Shown one piece after another: positions 25,668-33,089 of a DNA stretch of 64,000 bases. This DNA is from a bacterium (GTDB lineage: Bacteria; Armatimonadota; Zipacnadia; Zipacnadales; UBA11051). The DNA is taken from contig JAJFUB010000026.1 in the NCBI GenBank assembly GCA_021372615.1, positions 29,714 to 93,713 on the forward strand, in the 5' to 3' direction. The notes below the pieces were generated by a model. The model saw only the letters and a list, made by a program, of their open reading frames with translations. It was not told where the DNA came from and ran no database searches. Positions within the stretch are counted from its first letter, which is position 1. Every line of letters starts with the position of its first letter. A program made the position numbers and the translations under genes.

Positions 25668-26075
25668 TCAGGCGTTGAGCCAGTCATACACCCGCAGGCC
25701 GGGGATGCGGCGGAAGTGGCGGGTGTTGCCGGTGATGAGGGCCAGGTTGTGGGCGAGGGCGATGGCGGCGATGCGCAAGTCGGCCTCATGCAGCGTCTGT
25801 CCCTGGCGCTCCAGAGAGACACGCAGCACAGCATACTGGTACGCTGCCGCCTCGTCGAAGGGCAGGACCGTCAGTTCGGGGAGAACGATCTCGTCCAGGA
25901 TGGCGCGCAGGTGCTCGTGCCGCGCGGATCGCTCAAATCCGTACAGGAGTTCACCGAGGCTGATTGCGGAGGTGAACCTGTCGTGCAGCGCCACTGTCAT
26001 CACACGGGACGAAAGCTGTGGCCTGTCTGCTCGGATGAGATGAGTCATCGCGTCGGTGTCCAGCAGTACTCTCAT
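25668..26075 (-). CDS. vapC: VapC-type PIN-domain toxin
   Basis: A 135-residue PIN-domain RNase. The acidic active site can be seen in LLDTDAMTHLIR (Asp6), ISLGELLYGF (Glu42) and EADLRIAAIALAHNLALITG, with the usual NTRHFRRIPGLRVYDW ending. PIN toxins use Mg2+ to cut tRNA or rRNA. Its ATG overlaps the TGA of the antitoxin gene upstream (ATGA), the normal antitoxin-first order. All acidic positions look intact, so it should be active. Confidence 0.88.
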   Translation of the reverse strand: MRVLLDTDAMTHLIRADRPQLSSRVMTVALHDRFTSAISLGELLYGFERSARHEHLRAILDEIVLPELTVLPFDEAAAYQYAVLRVSLERQGQTLHEADLRIAAIALAHNLALITGNTRHFRRIPGLRVYDWLNA

Positions 26076-26383
26076 GCCTCTTCATCCCACGCGAAGTGCA
26101 GCGGCCGGAAGGTGTCGTTCTGTCGGGAACGGTAGACCCCATCAATGGCTTCAAGCACCTCAGGGGCGTCGTCGAGCATTCCTGCCACCCGCAGAACCCA
26201 GTCCTCCCGCGCTGCCTCTCTTGGCTCTGTCTGTATCGGCACGATCTTGGCTACGGGCCGTCCACGTCTCGTCAGAACGATCTCCTCGCCTGTGAGTTCG
26301 GTTCGGCGGACGAGTTCACAGAAGTGTGCCTTCGCTTTCCCCGTACTGTACTCAGCCGTTTCCGCCTCAGACGTAGTAGTCAT
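26072..26383 (-). CDS. Phd/VapB-type antitoxin
   Basis: A 103-residue antitoxin. The N-terminal Phd/YefM fold shows as TGKAKAHFCELVRRTELTGE, then EIVLTRRGRPVAKIVPI. The C-terminal tail (residues about 65-103), rich in acidic and aromatic residues, would bind the toxin. The start at 26383 is set by an AGGAG site and the family N-terminus; upstream codons run through the operator. Expression is probably self-limited through two near-palindromic GTCATTATGACC sites, one over the promoter and one over the start codon. Confidence 0.85.
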   Translation of the reverse strand: MTTTSEAETAEYSTGKAKAHFCELVRRTELTGEEIVLTRRGRPVAKIVPIQTEPREAAREDWVLRVAGMLDDAPEVLEAIDGVYRSRQNDTFRPLHFAWDEEA

Positions 26384-26433
26384 TATGACCAGCTCCTGAT
26401 GGTCATTATGACCAACTACTCGTCCCCTGTCAA
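26379..26433 (-). promoter_or_regulatory. Promoter with twin palindromic operators for the Phd/VapC pair
   Basis: On the minus strand, TTGACA (26433-26428), a 17-bp spacer and CATAAT (26410-26405) form a good promoter. GGTCATTATGACC (26401-26413, near-perfect palindrome) covers the -10 box, and GTCATTATGACC recurs at 26379-26390 over the antitoxin start codon. The centres are 23 bp apart. Cooperative binding by antitoxin dimers would block both transcription and the start region. Confidence 0.7.
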
Positions 26434-26495
26434 GAAATAGGGGCGCGGCCAACGACTGACCGCGCCCCATGCTCGTTCCTGTTCCCTGTTCCCCG

Positions 26496-28208
26496 TTACC
26501 TGTTCCCTGCCGTCCTGATCTTCGTCGCGTTTTCCCCACCGTTCATGTGGTAGAACAGCGGCGTGGGCCGGTCCACGCCCTCCAGGTACGCCGGGCGCGC
26601 CTGCCACGGGGCGACGCTCAGCACGTTCGCCAGGTCCATCCAGACCTGCAGCCGCGCGGGGGCGAGACCCCAGATCATGTGGAAGTGGTTGGCCGGGGCG
26701 AACTGCTTGTACTCGCCCATGGTCGCATACTTGGGCACCACCCAGGTGTGTGGCCAGGTCGGGGTGCTCGTGGCTGCCACAGCCTGCGCCAGCTCATCGG
26801 GCAGGTCCACCGTGCACGCCTCGTCCCACACCATGCTGAAGGTGTTGGTCAGGGCGCTGTAGGCCATGCGTCCGGCGATGCCCTCGATGCCGCCGGGGCT
26901 GTAGAAGGCTGCCGAGTTGCCCAGGCCGGGGAAGTAGAACTCGTCAGCCAGCGGGAAGGACACGTTGGCCATGATGTCCTTGACGCTCATGCCGGGCGTT
27001 CCGGCCCAGTTGAAGGCCGCACTGCCGGAGTTGTCGCCATCCACGAGCCCCTTGCGTCGCCACAGGGCGTCGGGCTCGACGTTGCCCAGGCCCAGCTTCT
27101 CGGCCAGGGCGTTGATCTCCCACGGCTCCCACACCTTGCGGAAGTCCATGAACAGCGGCGGCGCGCCGGCGGTGAGGTAGGAGAAGAACAGCATCGTCAG
27201 CAGGCCCTGCACGTCCGCCTCGGTGGCGAAGGGCGCCGGAGCCTTCTTGCCGTTGTGGTCGAAGGTGGAGTTGAACAAAGACTCCATGACATCGGCCACG
27301 GGGAGGGGCAGGCCGCGCCGGTCGGAGCCCCACTCGAGCTGGCTCATGAACCCGCCGCCGACCGCATTCAGGTCAGCCATCAGGTCGCGGACGATCAGGT
27401 ACATCGCCAGGGACTGCTGGAAGCGCGCCTCGTCGGCCTCGTCGCGGATCTCGACCCGGTCGCCCACCATGCGCTTGATCCACGCCCGTAGCGCCTTGAG
27501 TTCCTTCTCGTCATACGACTTCTTCGCCAGCATGTCGGCCAGCAGCTTCATGTCGAGGCGCGTGATCTCCAGGCCGAAGGTGTTGCGGGTCGGGATGATG
27601 TGCGCCAGCGCCGTCTCCATGCCCATGCTGTCATGGCCGAAGACCACGACGCGGCGGCCCCTGAGGGCGGTGTAGGTCAGCGCGCCATAGGCCCAGTCCA
27701 CCAGCGCCTGGGCGGTGCCCTCGGTCATCTTGGGCTTCTGGCCGGTGTCGGGCCACGTGCCGACATTGAGGTGGGCCAGCTTGCCATACTGGGCGATGGC
27801 CCCGGTCACGGCATGGGCAAACACGACGCCGGGCTTGGGCCCGCTGTTGCCGCAGGTGATGTTGATGGGGATGTCCCGGGGGAACTGCGACAGCAGGGAG
27901 ATCACGCTGAGCTGCGGGAAGGCCCACGTATCCGGAGCGCAGACCAGGGCATCCACGCCGGCGGCCTTGAACTGACCGGCGACGATGTCAGCCTGCGGCT
28001 CGCCGTCTACGAGCACGGGGGACCAGACGACATTGACTTCGCCGCCGGGCGCCTTGACCTTGGCGGCGAGGGTCTTGGCGACCATCTCGACGATGTTGCG
28101 GCAACGCTGCCGCGACTCCTCATCCACGCGCGGATCGCCGGTGGCGAAGACGCCAATGGTGGGGACTTTGGGGGAGGCTTGCTTCAGATCGGGCAGAGCT
28201 TTGAGCAT
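26496..28208 (-). CDS. L-fucose/L-arabinose isomerase family protein
   Basis: A 570-residue protein close in length to FucI (about 590). The N-terminal domain shows TIGVFATGDPRVDEESRQRC, the middle VFGHDSMGMETALAHIIPTR, and the C-terminal part WEPWEINALAEKLG, then GIEGIAGRMAYSA and NHFHMIWGLAPARLQVW. Family members interconvert aldoses and ketoses (for example L-fucose to L-fuculose) using Mn2+ bound by Glu, Asp and His. Exact ligands cannot be fixed by eye. The start MLKALPDLKQ at 28208 follows GAGGAG; upstream in-frame codons are unlike the family. Cytoplasmic. Fucose-type sugars could come from the nearby hydrolases. Confidence 0.8.
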   Translation of the reverse strand: MLKALPDLKQASPKVPTIGVFATGDPRVDEESRQRCRNIVEMVAKTLAAKVKAPGGEVNVVWSPVLVDGEPQADIVAGQFKAAGVDALVCAPDTWAFPQLSVISLLSQFPRDIPINITCGNSGPKPGVVFAHAVTGAIAQYGKLAHLNVGTWPDTGQKPKMTEGTAQALVDWAYGALTYTALRGRRVVVFGHDSMGMETALAHIIPTRNTFGLEITRLDMKLLADMLAKKSYDEKELKALRAWIKRMVGDRVEIRDEADEARFQQSLAMYLIVRDLMADLNAVGGGFMSQLEWGSDRRGLPLPVADVMESLFNSTFDHNGKKAPAPFATEADVQGLLTMLFFSYLTAGAPPLFMDFRKVWEPWEINALAEKLGLGNVEPDALWRRKGLVDGDNSGSAAFNWAGTPGMSVKDIMANVSFPLADEFYFPGLGNSAAFYSPGGIEGIAGRMAYSALTNTFSMVWDEACTVDLPDELAQAVAATSTPTWPHTWVVPKYATMGEYKQFAPANHFHMIWGLAPARLQVWMDLANVLSVAPWQARPAYLEGVDRPTPLFYHMNGGENATKIRTAGNR

Positions 28209-28382
28209 CACAATCGCTCCTCTTTGGCACAGGAAAGCTGTCTCGCGATGGGAGAAGCGAGGGAATTCGCCGGGGACGGGGGAGAGACCTTCGTCGTGAG
28301 GGAGTTGGGGAATTCTGACCCGCTTGACGGCACGATACGACCATGGCACAGTCACCACCAACGATTGTGGAGGTCATTGCCT

Positions 28383-28859
28383 ATGTCCGAGTCCGAGATA
28401 TGCTGCTGCCATGAAGCAGGCCACGCTGTAACCGACGAGGAGATCGGCCGTCATGTGGAGTGGGTCGAGTGTGAGCATGGGTCTGGTGAGACGAGGTCCA
28501 CGGACTGCGATGGGGATGGTGAAGCCACCCGCTACTACAAGCGGCTTGTGTCCCTACACGCGGGCGTGTGGGCTGAGGTCAGGTTCAATCATCTTGCCCA
28601 AGGCGAGGAATGCCACCATGACTGGCAGTGCATTCAGGACGCTATGGCTGCTCTCGCTCACCTGCTGCACAGCGATGATGCGGCTGGCCGGCTCAACATG
28701 AGGGCCATGGCTTGGGTGAATGAGAACATGCCGAAGTGTGTTCCAGCGATCAAGGCGGTGGCCAGCGCCCTGGTCGGTCAGGCTAGAACAAACGGGGAGG
28801 ACAAGGCTCGGCTCACGGGTGTTGAAGTCCGAGCGATCATCGCCGCTTCCCGCGAGTGA
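28383..28859 (+). CDS. Small HEAGH (M41-like) putative zinc metalloprotease
   Basis: A 158-residue protein. CCCHEAGHAVTDEEIGRHVE near the N-terminus is an HExxH zinc-protease motif (His10, Glu11, His14). It is followed by a beta-hairpin, LHAGVWAEVRF and ECHHDWQCIQDAMAALAHL, where the Asp is placed like the third zinc ligand of FtsH M41 domains. There is no AAA domain and no membrane segment. Stand-alone M41-like proteins occur on accessory elements; their role is largely unknown. The GGAGG site and ATG at 28383 fix the start. GC content drops in this part, suggesting acquisition. Confidence 0.6.
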   Translation: MSESEICCCHEAGHAVTDEEIGRHVEWVECEHGSGETRSTDCDGDGEATRYYKRLVSLHAGVWAEVRFNHLAQGEECHHDWQCIQDAMAALAHLLHSDDAAGRLNMRAMAWVNENMPKCVPAIKAVASALVGQARTNGEDKARLTGVEVRAIIAASRE

Positions 28860-28964
28860 GTCGGCAGGATAGGGTCGCCGCGTCGCCGAACTGTTATCGG
28901 CAGCTAACCAACAGACGTTGACTGTATCGCTGTTGCTGGCGACCGTCAGTAGGGGGACCTCACC

Positions 28965-29450
28965 ATGGCTAGACGTGTTGATCCGCGGAGGTTGCGCAGG
29001 GCGAATCCTCCTGGCCCCACTGGCACGGCTGACCCCATTGCGCAACTCGCGTCGCAGCTCCCGCCGCACGGTCAGGTTGCTCAGTCTGCTCCCGAAGGAC
29101 CTTCCCTTCCATCTATCGACCTGCGCAGTCCGTTGGAGAGGTCGGCTCACCGTCTGGGAGCCTGGGGAAGCGTGGTGACCGTGATAGGGATTGTCGGCGG
29201 CGTAGTCTCTATGGTGGCAGGCATGGCGGTTGCGGCGAATGGCAACGATGACTTTGGGATCGGGGCTGTTGCGGGTGGTGTGACCGGGGTGCTCATCTGG
29301 AGTTGGTTCAGCGCGTTCAGCCAGGCAGCAGCCGAGGCGCTCATGTCGACAGATCGTGCCTTGACACTCCTTGAGACTCAGACTGACCTGCTCAGACAGC
29401 TTGCACAGCGTCAAGTTGGGCCGGCGAGACCAGGGCCTGACAGTTCGTGA
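28965..29450 (+). CDS. Hypothetical two-TM membrane protein
   Basis: A 161-residue protein I do not recognise. A basic, Pro-rich N-terminus (ARRVDPRRLRRANPPGPTG) leads to two membrane spans at about 69-91 (SVVTVIGIVGGVVSMVAGMA) and 97-120 (FGIGAVAGGVTGVLIWSWFS). It ends in a short amphipathic or coiled C-terminus (STDRALTLLETQTDLLRQLA). AGGGGG before the ATG at 28965 is a fair ribosome binding site. It lies between the HEAGH protein gene and the nucleotidyltransferase remnant, so it belongs to the accessory stretch. No function is proposed. Confidence 0.6.
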   Translation: MARRVDPRRLRRANPPGPTGTADPIAQLASQLPPHGQVAQSAPEGPSLPSIDLRSPLERSAHRLGAWGSVVTVIGIVGGVVSMVAGMAVAANGNDDFGIGAVAGGVTGVLIWSWFSAFSQAAAEALMSTDRALTLLETQTDLLRQLAQRQVGPARPGPDSS

Positions 29451-29502
29451 AGCAACGGCCATCCGCGGGTGCCGCCCGCAGTCCCGACGGACTTGGCCGT
29501 CA

Positions 29503-29568
29503 CCTACGCCGCCCGGTAGATGGCCCCGCCGGTGCGCAGCACCTCGCGGACGAACCCGCAGCCATCGC
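29503..29568 (-). repeat. Copy A of duplicated nucleotidyltransferase 3' end
   Basis: About 66 bp matching 30994-31059 with roughly 8 mismatches. On the minus strand it encodes GFVREVLRTGGAIYRAA and a stop, the last residues of a MntA-like nucleotidyltransferase, without the rest of the gene. With copy B it brackets the AAA/DUF4143 ATPase gene as a direct repeat. Confidence 0.75.
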
Positions 29569-29674
29569 TGGTCAATCCGCGGACACCATACGCAATTGGG
29601 CTACCGGCTACCCGCCTACCCCTTCGCCCTCCGCCGTACCGTCCCGTAGATAGGGCTGCGGAGGTCGTTGGCGT

Positions 29675-29726
29675 TTGACAGCAGCCCGCCCCGTCGGGTA
29701 TATTGCAGTCATCCTGCAACATACCC
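29675..29726 (+). promoter_or_regulatory. Promoter with inverted-repeat operator for the ATPase gene
   Basis: TTGACA (29675-29680), an 18-bp spacer and TATATT (29699-29704) form a strong promoter. GGGTATATTGCAG (29696-29708) and CTGCAACATACCC (29714-29726) are an inverted repeat with one mismatch and a 5-base centre, lying over the -10 box and transcription start. A dimeric repressor could bind here. Confidence 0.65.
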
Positions 29727-29732
29727 GGTACC

Positions 29733-30968
29733 ATGTACATGCCACGCTACCTCGCCCGCACCCTCGAAGCCTTCACCCGGACCGCCTCCCGGCAGTTCCC
29801 CGTCCTGCTGCTCACGGGCGCGCGGCAGGTCGGCAAGACGACCCTGCTGCGGCACGTCAGCAGACCGGACCGTACCTACGTGTCGCTTGATGATCCGACC
29901 CTCGTTGACCTCGCGCGGCGGGATCCGGCACTCTTCTTCCAGCGCTTTCGGCCGCCCCTGCTGTTTGATGAGATTCAGTACGCTCCGCAACTGCTGCCGT
30001 ACATCAAGATGGAAGTGGACCGGGTGCGCCAGCCGGGATTATTCTGGCTGACGGGGTCGCAACAGTTCCACCTGATGAAGGGCGTGTCAGAATCGTTGGC
30101 CGGGCGCGTGGCGATTTTGCAACTGCTGGGCGTGTCGCGCAGGGAAATGTTGGGACAGGGCGCCGCCGTGCCGCCGTTCCTGCCTACTGGGCAGCAGATC
30201 AAGTCGCGCGAGGCCAGCGGCGGGAGGCTGGACCTACCGGCGCTCTATCGACTCATCTTCAGGGGGTCGCTGCCCGCCATCGCGCTCCACCCGGACGTGG
30301 ACCGGGACCTGTTCTACAGCTCGTACGTGCAGACATACTTGCAGCGCGACGTGCGCGATCTGGCGCGCGTGGGGGATGAGAGCGCCTTCTTGCGCTTCCT
30401 GAGAATGGCGGCCGCGCGGACCGGCCAACTCCTGAACCTGTCGCAGTTGGCACGCGACACGGATATTGCCGTCAACACCGCGAAGAGCTGGCTCTCGATT
30501 CTCCAGGCCTCAGGGATCGTCTACCTACTGCAGCCGTACTACACCAACCTGAGCAAACGTCTGGTCAAGGCGCCGAAGCTCTACTTCCTCGATACCGGAC
30601 TCTGCGCGTACCTGACGCAGTGGCCCAGCCCGGAGGTGCTGGAGGCGGGGGCCATGTCGGGCGCCCTTCTCGAGACGTGGGTCATTGGGGAGTTGCTGAA
30701 GAGCTACTGGCACAACGGCAAGGAGCCACCGTTCTACTACTACCATGACCACGATCGCCGGGAGATTGACTTGCTCATCACGCAGGGCGGGAAGGCGTAT
30801 CCGCTCGAGATCAAGAAGACGGCCTCTCCCCGAGTTGATGATGTGGGCATCTTCGCGGCGCTGGGGAGGTTGGGGCTGGACGTGGGGGAGGGAGGCGTCG
30901 TCTGCCTGGCACAGCAGGCCCTGCCGCTGACGAAGAGGGCGCGGGCGATTCCGGTGGGGACGTTGTGA
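29733..30968 (+). CDS. AAA_14/DUF4143 ATPase
   Basis: A 411-residue ATPase of a large, poorly understood family common in accessory DNA. Walker A is in LLTGARQVGKTTLLRHV and Walker B in PPLLFDEIQYAPQ. The DUF4143 domain follows: SYVQTYLQRDVRDLARVGDE, then an HTH-like part LSQLARDTDIAVNTAKSW. The C-terminus has DRREIDLLITQGGKAYPLEIKK, a PD-(D/E)xK nuclease-like arrangement. The start at 29733 is preferred over 29703 because the promoter's transcription start falls between them. It has its own promoter and operator and is flanked by direct repeats, suggesting insertion. Confidence 0.85.
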   Translation: MYMPRYLARTLEAFTRTASRQFPVLLLTGARQVGKTTLLRHVSRPDRTYVSLDDPTLVDLARRDPALFFQRFRPPLLFDEIQYAPQLLPYIKMEVDRVRQPGLFWLTGSQQFHLMKGVSESLAGRVAILQLLGVSRREMLGQGAAVPPFLPTGQQIKSREASGGRLDLPALYRLIFRGSLPAIALHPDVDRDLFYSSYVQTYLQRDVRDLARVGDESAFLRFLRMAAARTGQLLNLSQLARDTDIAVNTAKSWLSILQASGIVYLLQPYYTNLSKRLVKAPKLYFLDTGLCAYLTQWPSPEVLEAGAMSGALLETWVIGELLKSYWHNGKEPPFYYYHDHDRREIDLLITQGGKAYPLEIKKTASPRVDDVGIFAALGRLGLDVGEGGVVCLAQQALPLTKRARAIPVGTL

Positions 30969-30993
30969 GGGTGGGGCAGGGAAGACGGGAGCC

Positions 30994-31059
30994 CCTACGC
31001 CGCCCGGTAGATGACCTCGCCGGTGCGCAGGACCTCGCGGACGAACCCACTGTCATCGT
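30994..31059 (-). repeat. Copy B of duplicated nucleotidyltransferase 3' end
   Basis: The 3' end of the intact nucleotidyltransferase gene (30995-31306), matching copy A at 29503-29568. It lies 26 bp after the stop of the ATPase gene. The pair of copies marks the boundary of a likely insertion or duplication. Confidence 0.75.
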
Positions 31060-31306
31060 TCGCGCGGGACAACAGGTGCGGCTCGATCATCGGGTCAATG
31101 TCGTTGCGCAGGTGACACAACCGTGCGGCCAGTGTCAGGAAGTCCCCCGTGATCTCGGGCAAGATCACGGCCACGTCAATGTCACTGTCCGCGCCCGCCT
31201 CGCCGGTGGCGTGCGAGCCGAACAGGACGATCTGACTGTCCGGGAATTCCGCAGCGACTACTCGGGCGTACTGCGCGACCCGGCGTCGCACCTGTCGCTT
31301 ATCCAT
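30995..31306 (-). CDS. MntA-like nucleotidyltransferase (second module)
   Basis: A 103-residue minimal nucleotidyltransferase with IVLFGSHATGEAGADSDIDV (GS...DxD) and a further Asp in NDIDPMIEPH. It should modify the partner HEPN protein whose gene overlaps it by 49 bp. In this pair the HEPN gene comes first, the reverse of the 21.8-kb pair. The last about 20 residues are also encoded by the remnant at 29503. No separate promoter is visible, so it is probably translated from the HEPN message. Confidence 0.83.
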   Translation of the reverse strand: MDKRQVRRRVAQYARVVAAEFPDSQIVLFGSHATGEAGADSDIDVAVILPEITGDFLTLAARLCHLRNDIDPMIEPHLLSRANDDSGFVREVLRTGEVIYRAA

Positions 31307-31704
31307 GTCAGTAACCGTTCCGTGTTCTCGATCAGCGTGCGGCAGCGCTCGGCGGAGAGGGACCGCAACAGGGCGTCCTTCTGCGCCGGGAAGCGCGCCT
31401 CAATGTTCAGCGGTTCCAGTACATCCAATAGCGCCTGATCCTCGGTTGGCAGCTCGTCGTACGAACCGCCCGATTTCGCCAACCTCACGAGAGCATGTGT
31501 GTAGGGCGGCATGCTTCGCGTGGCGCAGACGATGAGGCCCTTGAGCGCCTTCTCGATGACCTGGTGGCACATGAAGCCGACGTAGAGGTACCGGTCATTG
31601 ACCAGCATGATCTTGGCTGTCTCGAGGTCGTACTGGGCCAGGTCACGCCAGTAGCGGACCTGCCGGGCAACCTGCTCGCCATCGAGGTGCTCTTCGGGTG
31701 CCAT
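31258..31704 (-). CDS. HEPN-domain protein (second module)
   Basis: A 148-residue HEPN protein: YWRDLAQYDLETAKIMLVND, VGFMCHQVIEKALKGLIVCA and PYTHALVRLAKSGG, then NIEARFPAQK. It is the likely RNase half of a toxin-antitoxin pair; a strict R-x4-6-H motif is not evident. A -10-like TACAAT (31718-31713 on the minus strand) lies only 8 bp before the ATG at 31704, so its mRNA may have almost no leader, as for the module at 21.8 kb. Confidence 0.82.
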   Translation of the reverse strand: MAPEEHLDGEQVARQVRYWRDLAQYDLETAKIMLVNDRYLYVGFMCHQVIEKALKGLIVCATRSMPPYTHALVRLAKSGGSYDELPTEDQALLDVLEPLNIEARFPAQKDALLRSLSAERCRTLIENTERLLTWISDRCDAGSRSTPE

Positions 31705-31770
31705 TTGGTGTCATTGTAGCACAAACGTCGATATCCGGGGTCATCAGTCCCATCGCCCCTGCGCTTCCCC

Positions 31771-31830
31771 TCACTCCCCCTCCGCCGCCGCGTACTTCAC
31801 CCCCGACAGCTTCGCGAAATGGGCGTCGCA
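31771..31830 (-). pseudogene. VapC C-terminal remnant
   Basis: Reading leftward from about 31830, the sequence encodes CDAHFAKLSGVKYAAEGE and a TGA. The intact PIN toxin at 33090-33467 ends SDAHFAELPGVEYIADKA, so this is the last about 18 codons of a related vapC whose body is gone. The rest of the 350-bp gap (31705-32055) shows only GC-rich sequence with a short AT-rich patch near 31925-31955 and no further gene. Confidence 0.6.
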
Positions 31831-32055
31831 CTTGACGCCGCGCCGCGGCGGCGGCATTCTATGGCCAGGCGGGTGGTCCGGAGCGTCGCGTGGGGCCCAG
31901 AGCCTCCTGCGGCCGCAGGATGTCTACACATATTCGGACACATATCATTCTGCTGGCACAGACCCGCCGACGCGCCGACGCAGAAGCCGAGACTGCGTCC
32001 ACGTTGACCCGCCATGCGCTGGAATGAGTTCCGTCTGAGAGGAACACCAACGATC

Positions 32056-33054
32056 ATGATGAGACCCGGCCGCAACCTCAGTCGCAGCCTCGTTCAGTTG
32101 TTGTCGTTGGCCTTGCTAGGGGGAATGCTGGTGCCCGCCCTCGGCAGCGCCTGCGTCTGCGACAACCAGTCCGGCCAGGTCATCTGGGTGTCACTCAACG
32201 GTGGACCGTACGTGAAGCTCACCCCCGGCGAGCGGACGCTGGGCATGACTGGGTGGGTCGGCAAGGGTGGGCGCGTGTCGGTCCGGCTCCAGCCCGAGCT
32301 GGGCGCGCCGTGCGTGCGGGAGTATGGCAATGTCGAGGCCGAGGCGTGGGTCACCGTCAGGGATGAGGACCTCGGGCCGCAGGGCGGGCCACACCGCGGT
32401 CAGCGGGTCAACCCTAACATCACCCGCCCGGCCCGGTGGTTCGACGCCTGGCCGGACATGACTGTGGCCGGGCAGGCCCCGCCCAACGCGCACCTGCGCG
32501 TGACGATCATGTACCGCCAGACCTTCCCCGAGGCGACCGGGGTGTTGTGGCAGGGGGAGCTGACAGCCCTGCCCACCGGCGACTGGACGACACCGAAGGT
32601 GAAGGGCCGCCCCGCCGAGGGCGTGGTCTTCCCGGACGGCTACACCTTCGTAGTCGAGGCCCTCAGCGAGCATGGTCGCGTCATCGGGCGGCGCCAGGCA
32701 ACGCTGGGGCGGATGCAGGACCTGCGGGTGGAGACGGAAGCTGACACCAAACTGAGCATCACGCGGCCCACGCGGTGGCTGGACGACTGGCCGGAGCTGG
32801 TCGTCGCCGGCCAGGCGCCCTTCGGCGCTCGCCTGCGCCTCAGCATTGTCTACAAGCAGCGCTTCCCTGAGCGGGTGGGGATGCTATGGCAGGGGATGGT
32901 GGAGGTGTTGCCCACGGGGCGGTGGGAGACGACCAAGCTGAGCCGGCGGCCCGAGGGGGAGCTGGTGTCCCCGGACGAGTACACTTTCGTGGCTGAGCTG
33001 CTGGGGCACGACGAGCGGGTCATCGCGCGCGAGCAGACGACGCTGAAGCGGTGA
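32056..33054 (+). CDS. Secreted protein with two tandem beta-domain repeats
   Basis: A 332-residue exported protein with a signal peptide (LVQLLSLALLGGMLVPALGS) followed by CVCDNQ. A small N-terminal domain (about 35-110, VIWVSLNGGPYVKLTPGERT) precedes two similar about-100-residue units. They begin ITRPARWFDAWPDMTVAGQA and ITRPTRWLDDWPELVVAGQA, and each ends in a FPDGYTFVVEAL- or SPDEYTFVAELL-type strand. These look like internally duplicated Ig-like or beta-sandwich domains. I do not recognise a family. The start at 32056 follows GAGGAA. An ATG at 32059 is equally possible. Isolated on its strand. Confidence 0.65.
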   Translation: MMRPGRNLSRSLVQLLSLALLGGMLVPALGSACVCDNQSGQVIWVSLNGGPYVKLTPGERTLGMTGWVGKGGRVSVRLQPELGAPCVREYGNVEAEAWVTVRDEDLGPQGGPHRGQRVNPNITRPARWFDAWPDMTVAGQAPPNAHLRVTIMYRQTFPEATGVLWQGELTALPTGDWTTPKVKGRPAEGVVFPDGYTFVVEALSEHGRVIGRRQATLGRMQDLRVETEADTKLSITRPTRWLDDWPELVVAGQAPFGARLRLSIVYKQRFPERVGMLWQGMVEVLPTGRWETTKLSRRPEGELVSPDEYTFVAELLGHDERVIAREQTTLKR

Positions 33055-33060
33055 GGCCAA

Positions 33061-33081
33061 ACGCGCCATCGGCGGGCGCGT
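33061..33081. terminator. Hairpin between convergent genes
   Basis: ACGCGCC (33061-33067) pairs with GGCGCGT (33075-33081). It lies 7 bp after the stop of the secreted repeat protein and 9 bp from the stop of the convergent PIN toxin gene, so it may serve both strands. Confidence 0.5.
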
Positions 33082-33089
33082 CTCCCGGG

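Noticed and set aside
27600..28382. Upstream extension of the HEAGH protein to 27600
   Set aside because: It runs antisense through the fucose-isomerase-like gene; a GGAGG site and family-like start are at 28383.
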